This document shows positions 18,308 through 21,786 of a DNA stretch of 21,786 bases, one piece after another. How positions within the stretch are numbered: the stretch's first letter is position 1; each line of letters opens with the position of its first letter. Both the position numbers and the translations under genes were made by a program. Below the pieces are notes generated by a model that saw only the letters and a list, made by a program, of their open reading frames with translations, was not told the DNA's origin and searched no databases. Origin of the DNA: Penium margaritaceum (taxonomy: Eukaryota; Streptophyta; Zygnematophyceae; Desmidiales; Peniaceae); contig SZWC01000533.1 in the NCBI GenBank assembly GCA_023375785.1, positions 192,786 through 214,571 of the forward strand, read 5' to 3'.

Positions 18308-18942
18308 GGGGCGGGTCCAAAGCTGCCGGACTCCGGCACGGCAGGGATGGCGCGGGCGGTAAGGCTCTTTTGCGAGCTGATGTGGCGTTGCGAAGCTCTT
18401 GCGAGCTGATGTGGCAACCGCTAAAAAAGAAGCGGCCACCGCAAAGCCACCGTCAACGGCAGATTTGCGGCAGGCAACGCGGGCTGCAACATGACTGGTG
18501 GAAGAAACAGAAGCAGCTTTTGGGCTCTGCCGCAGCTGCCGCGGAGCATTTTTTCCATGACTCTGCGGCAGGGAGGCGATTTCTGCGGCAGGATGATTAA
18601 AGTAACTTTGAATTTCTGTTTCAATGAAACGAGCGGAGAGATAGAATCAATCTTGTACTTTTCAGCGATGAGTTAAAGTTTTGGTTTTAAGTTCTCGGAA
18701 CGTTCGCGGAAATTCGGCCGACCAGAGTCAACGAAGGTGACGTGGCATCAGCCCGGTCATCACGGGTTGGTCCTGACTGCCGCAGATGGCAGTGTCTGCG
18801 GCAGTCGGGGGTGCATTTCCTGGAAGTTGTTCAGTAGAATCTGCGGCAGCGGCCGCGCGAAAGTCTGCGGCAAGGTCTGCGGCAAAGACAATATCCGCGC
18901 CATCCCTGCCGTACCGGAGTCCGGCAGCTTTGGACCAGCCCC
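18308..18942. mobile_element. MITE 1, Tourist/PIF-Harbinger-like (635 bp)
   Basis: The terminal inverted repeats are 48 bp (18308-18355 and 18895-18942), with two mismatches, and begin GGGGC(G/T)GGTCCAAAGCTGCC. TAA stands directly outside both ends (18305-18307, 18943-18945). A 3-bp TAA/TTA duplication and GG-starting ends fit PIF/Harbinger (Tourist) elements. There is no transposase frame, so it is non-autonomous. The interior has a 20-bp-scale direct repeat (GCTCTT..GCGAGCTGATGTGGC near 18363 and 18395) and many TGCGGCA/TGCCGCA copies, two of them in a perfect 12-bp hairpin at 18775-18806. Confidence 0.85.
18775..18806. repeat. Perfect 12-bp hairpin in MITE 1
   Basis: GACTGCCGCAGA (18775-18786), an 8-nt loop, then TCTGCGGCAGTC (18795-18806). 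The arm contains the TGCGGCA heptamer that recurs about nine or ten times in the element, mainly toward the right half. Confidence 0.9.
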
Positions 18943-18945
18943 TAA

Positions 18946-19005
18946 AACAAATGCCCTTCGTCGTCCCTCCAACCTTCGCTGCTGCTGCTACGCAGTTCCG
19001 AAGTC
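18946..19005. other. Spacer between the two MITEs
   Basis: About 60 bp with a short GCTGCTGCT run; nothing else seen. Confidence 0.4.
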
Positions 19006-19008
19006 TTA

Positions 19009-19653
19009 GGCCCTGAACCGATGCATTGATTTTGATTCTATGCTAGGTAGGCGGAATGCGAAAACGTCCGCGAGAGCTCGCATTTGCTACCGAATCCACC
19101 AAAAAAAGTAGCGAAAGCGAATGAGGAATCAAAGGACTCCCGCTGATTCCTTCTCATTCTACTCTTACGTCGGTCTACGTGGCAGGCTTCCCAACGTGTG
19201 GGAAACGTCTTAACTGCGGAATCGGCAAAATCAGTCGGAAAGCCCGTCATCAAGACGTTTATCTGAAAAGCATTCGTAATCCATGTTTGGCCAAATCTGA
19301 ACCTACATCGACGTGCTAAGTTGAGTTTCCCGTCCACGTCGACCGTGGAAGTTTAAGAAGGATGTTTGGAAGCTTCGCCGTGCGGGAACGGCGTCGCATC
19401 GCTAACAAGCGACGATACGTGCATGGAAGTGGACACGGACGAACACGGATGTAGCCGCTCTCCCGTAGAATCAGGGCGGATGTACACCGAACTCGGAGAC
19501 TGAACGGCGCGAGACTGACGGATTTCATGTTTCAGTTCCGCTGATTCGAACAGTTTCCCTCGTACACGTAGAATCAACCAAAAATCAAAGATCGAGAGGG
19601 AAATCGATGAACCCTAGAATCAAAATCAATGATTCTTGCATCGGTTGAGGGCC
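19009..19653. mobile_element. MITE 2, Tourist/PIF-Harbinger-like (645 bp)
   Basis: The inverted ends are GGCCCTGAACCGATGCA (19009-19025) and its near-complement at 19637-19653. They extend inward through TTGATTTTGATTCTA on the left, with a 7-bp insertion in the right arm. TTA stands outside both ends (19006-19008, 19654-19656). There is no transposase. Its size is close to MITE 1 but its ends differ, so it is a separate family of the same general type. Confidence 0.8.
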
Positions 19654-19656
19654 TTA

Positions 19657-20160
19657 AGTTGGGCGGGCCTACGACACCTCTTTCACACTGACCCCAGCTC
19701 TGCAACAGCGAACGGCGGCCAACACCACGCGCTGACGCCGACGTCTGTGCGCGGCAGCAGGCTGTTGAGCTGAAACAGTAGCGAAAACTGGTGGCCGAAT
19801 CCACTGTCGTAATTCAGCGGGTTGGCTCGAATACTTTTCTCTCGGCAGTACGCGCAGATGTGCTGAGGAGCGATCCGTGCAGGCTTTACATGGTCGGCCG
19901 CTACCGCCCTCGCTGCTGCTGTTGGTGGTGCTGAACTGTTGCCGATGTCGCCGATTGACGGTGCTGAGATGTGCCATTCCACCCCGCCAGGCAGGGAGGC
20001 GGACGAGGAGAGAGGACGAGGAGGCGAGCGAAGGCTAGGGCAAGGGATCTACTTAAGGGGAGGGCTGACCAGGTACCTCCCTGCCTGTTCCTCTACCAAT
20101 GGCTGTGCAAGTGGCCCCGCCTGTGGCCGCGAGAGAAGAAGCAGCAGCATCAGCAGGAGG

Positions 20161-20233
<73 letters not shown>

Positions 20234-20289
20234 GCAGGAGCAGCAGGAGTGGAGCTTGGCACTGCGGGAGTGGTGCACGACGGCGGAGC
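19657..20289 (+). promoter_or_regulatory. Upstream region and probable 5' UTR of the host gene
   Basis: The region between MITE 2 and the proposed start codon. There is no obvious TATA box. The last part is purine-rich and carries the CAG tract. Frames that run through here into the ATG (from 19939) would put a poly-serine stretch before the signal peptide, which is unlikely, so I treat this part as promoter plus 5' UTR. The transcription start is not visible. Confidence 0.4.
20141..20251 (+). repeat. Interrupted (CAG)n microsatellite
   Basis: Seventeen uninterrupted CAG (20163-20213), one AAG, seven CAG (20217-20237), and flanking CAG/GAG/CAT variants. It lies 39 bp upstream of the proposed start codon and would be in the 5' UTR if 20290 is the start. 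Confidence 0.95.
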
Positions 20290-20405
20290 ATGGAACCGTC
20301 ATGGACGCGAGTAGCGCAGAGTGCTGTGGTGGTGGCCTTTGTGGCAGCTTGCTGTGCAGCGACCTTCGCGCATGCCAGCGTCGGTGATGTGGACCCTGCC
20401 TTTCG
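20290..20405 (+). CDS. First exon of a probable Per1/PGAP3-like gene (partial)
   Basis: ATG at 20290 opens 38 codons plus two bases, ending at a strong splice donor, CG|GTGAGT (GT at 20406-20407). The peptide begins MEPSWTRVAQSA, has a hydrophobic core VVVAFVAACCAATFAHA, and then SVGDVDPAF. That is a classic signal peptide with cleavage expected after AHA. Plant Per1-like proteins (the PGAP3 family, ER/Golgi enzymes that remodel the lipid of GPI anchors) start their mature part with a similar GDxDPxY motif just before a Cys-rich segment, which would lie in exon 2 outside this window. The start was chosen because the signal peptide must be N-terminal. The signal peptide and donor are seen directly; the family call rests on about ten residues. 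Confidence 0.5.
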
Positions 20406-20460
20406 GTGAGTCGATGATAATGGGAGCGTGACAGCATGGTGGGCCGGGGAACACGAAAGT

Positions 20461-20480
20461 GGGGGGGGGGGGGGGGGGGG
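20461..20480 (+). repeat. 20-base poly-G run
   Basis: Twenty consecutive G. The exact length may be a sequencing estimate. On the transcribed RNA it would be a strong quadruplex candidate. Confidence 0.85.
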
Positions 20481-20529
20481 CGACGGCAGGAATTCCTGCA
20501 CTGGTCCACGAGCTCATGGGCACACACCA

Positions 20530-21210
20530 TGGTCGGGTGTGTGGTCGGGTGTGCGGTCGGGTGCGCGGTCGGGTGCGCAGTCGGGTGTGCGGTCGGGTGC
20601 GCGGTCGGGTGCGCAGTCGGGTGTGCGGTCGGGTGCGCGGTCGGGTGCGCAGTCGGGTGTGCGGTCGGGTGCGCGGTCGGGTGCGCAGTCGGGTGTGCGG
20701 TCGGGTGCGCGGTCGGGTGCGCAGTCGGGTGTGCGGTCGGGTGCGCGGTCGGGTGCGCAGTCGGGTGTGCGGTCGGGTGCGCGGTCGGGTGCGCAGTCGG
20801 GTGTGCGGTCGGGTGCGCGGTCGGGTGCGCAGTCGGGTGTGCGGTCGGGTGCGCGGTCGGGTGCGCAGTCGGGTGTGCGGTCGGGTGCGCGGTCGGGTGC
20901 GCAGTCGGGTGTGCGGTCGGGTGCGCGGTCGGGTGCGCAGTCGGGTGTGCGGTCGGGTGTGCGGTCAAGTGCGTGGTCGGGTGTGCGGTCGGGTGCGAGG
21001 TCGGTTGCACGGTCGGGTGCGCGGTCGGGTGTGGGGTCGGGTGTGCGGCCGGGTGCACGGTGGGGTGCGCGGTCGGTTGTGCGGTCGGGTGCGCGGTCGG
21101 TTGTGCGGTCGGGTGCGGGGTTGAATGTGCCGTCGGTTGTGTGGTGGGGTGTGCAGTACGGTGTGTGGTCAGGTGCACTGTCAGGTGTGGGGTAGGGTGT
21201 ACGGTAGAGT
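20530..21210 (+). repeat. 12-bp minisatellite with 36-bp higher-order unit
   Basis: The basic unit is TCGGGTGYGCRG. From about 20545 to 20940 three variants, ending TGTGCGG, TGCGCGG and TGCGCAG, alternate in strict order, giving about eleven near-identical 36-bp repeats. After 20941 the order breaks down and units diverge to about 21210. Twelve is a multiple of three, so every frame on both strands is open and encodes a simple tetrapeptide-like repeat (VGCA, SGVR, HPTA). I do not regard these as genes. Confidence 0.95.
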
Positions 21211-21472
21211 GTACATTACCGTTTGACGGTACTCAAATGGGGTATGCACAAGACTGATGTTGAGGTTCGTTTTTACATATTTTTAAGGCGGGTTTGTTGA
21301 ACAAAGATATTAACATTTCAGTCAATGTATGTACTTTCCTTACATGTCTACTTTGACCATCAAAGCTCAAAACTCTCCAGTGAAGGCCGTCTGTCTTGTG
21401 CAAGAGAACACAGGGCACATGTCATGCCCCTGCGTTGCCACACCGTCTCGGTTCATGTCCCGCTCATGCAGC
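21211..21472. other. Unique-looking stretch between the two intron arrays
   Basis: About 260 bp of AT-richer sequence without credible coding frames or repeats. Confidence 0.4.
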
Positions 21473-21786
21473 GTGTGGGAGTGAGCTGTGCGTGTGGGAG
21501 TGAGCTGTGCGTGTGGGAGTGAGCTGTGCGTGTGGGAGTAAGCTGTGCGTGTGGGAGTAAGCTGTGCGTGTGGGAGTAAGCTGTGCGTGTGGGAGTGAGC
21601 TGTGCGTGTGGGAGTAAGCTGTGCGTGTGGGAGTAAGCTGTGCGTGTGGGAGTGAGCTGTGCGTGTGGGAGTAAGCTGTGCGTGTGGGAGTGAGCTGTGC
21701 GTGTGGGAGTAAGCTGTGCGTGTGGGAGTAAGCTGTGCGTGTGGGAGTGAGCTGTGCGTGTGGGAGTAAGCTGTGCGTGTGGGAGT
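21473..21786 (+). repeat. 19-bp minisatellite (16.5 units, continues past the window)
   Basis: The unit is GTGTGGGAGTRAGCTGTGC. The only variation is G or A at position 11; in order the copies read GGGAAAGAAGAGAAGA. Otherwise the units are identical, so the array is young or homogenised. Confidence 0.97.

Larger units (their letters stand above)
20406..21786 (+). other. Presumed first intron, repeat-filled, runs off the window
   Basis: Starts with GTGAGT. Within 1.4 kb it holds a 20-base G run (20461-20480), a 12-bp minisatellite (about 20530-21210), a plain stretch (21211-21472) and a 19-bp minisatellite (21473 onward). No acceptor followed by a recognisable exon 2 is seen. Confidence 0.45.

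Noticed and set aside
19939..20289. Upstream in-frame ATG giving a poly-serine extension before the host exon
   Set aside because: It would bury the signal peptide inside the protein and translate a CAG microsatellite as serine. The ATG at 20290 puts the signal peptide at the N-terminus.
20150..21178. 342-codon minus-strand HPTA-repeat frame and the overlapping plus-strand VGCA and SGVR frames
   Set aside because: They are products of a 12-bp array and the CAG tract; every frame is open because 12 is a multiple of 3. No independent sign of coding.
20530..21210. Telomere-like or centromeric satellite
   Set aside because: The 12-bp unit does not match known telomere repeats, and its size and setting beside a probable exon suggest an ordinary intronic minisatellite.
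21473..21786. CRISPR-like array
   Set aside because: The 19-bp units are directly adjacent with no spacers, and the context is eukaryotic.

Overview
The window is nuclear DNA from a eukaryote with a large, repeat-rich genome. Chromodomain-bearing Ty3/gypsy LTR retrotransposons (chromoviruses), initiator-Met-tRNA primer sites of the plant type, and two Tourist-like miniature DNA transposons point to the plant lineage (land plant or charophyte alga). I cannot name the species. No bacterial-style operons and no RNA genes are visible.

Layout, left to right. (1) 1-676 and 7497-7765 are the two halves of an unrecognised non-coding locus, split by a complete chromovirus at 682-7491 with a perfect GACCG target duplication. 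It has two ~0.9 kb LTRs, a PBS, gag, pol and a PPT. Gag and pol are joined by what looks like a textbook -1 ribosomal frameshift signal: a GGGAAAC slippery site in phase, followed by an H-type pseudoknot. Pol is broken in this assembly by two single-N joins, one leaving a 432-bp duplication and one leaving a deficit of about 40 codons in integrase, and by a TAG inside the chromodomain. (2) 7766-16619 is one 20-bp minisatellite array, now in three pieces (A, B, C). Two related non-autonomous LTR retrotransposons split it: 9426-13185 on the minus strand, and 13589-16069 on the plus strand with a mostly deleted 3' end. Both sit at the same phase of the repeat unit, with GTCTT target sites. The minus-strand element keeps a short gag-like reading frame. 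(3) 16641-18152 is the 3' end of an older, decayed chromovirus: integrase C-terminus, chromodomain, PPT and probable 3' LTR. A 644-bp solo LTR has landed inside its chromodomain codons with a perfect CGGAG duplication. (4) 18308-18942 and 19009-19653 are two MITE-like elements with terminal inverted repeats and TAA/TTA duplications. (5) 19657-20405 looks like the start of a host gene. It has a CAG-rich 5' region, then a short first coding exon with a signal peptide, ending at a GTGAGT splice donor. Its last residues resemble the start of mature Per1/PGAP3-like proteins. (6) 20406 to the end would be its first intron. It holds a 20-G run, a 12-bp/36-bp G-rich minisatellite and a 19-bp minisatellite that runs off the window.

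The history that can be read is nested. A minisatellite next to an old chromovirus remnant was invaded by two related LTR elements, the remnant by another LTR element that later collapsed to a solo LTR, and the left flank by the younger gag-pol chromovirus (LTRs about 2.6% different by eye, against about 5% for the minus-strand element). The only probable host gene is the exon at the right end.
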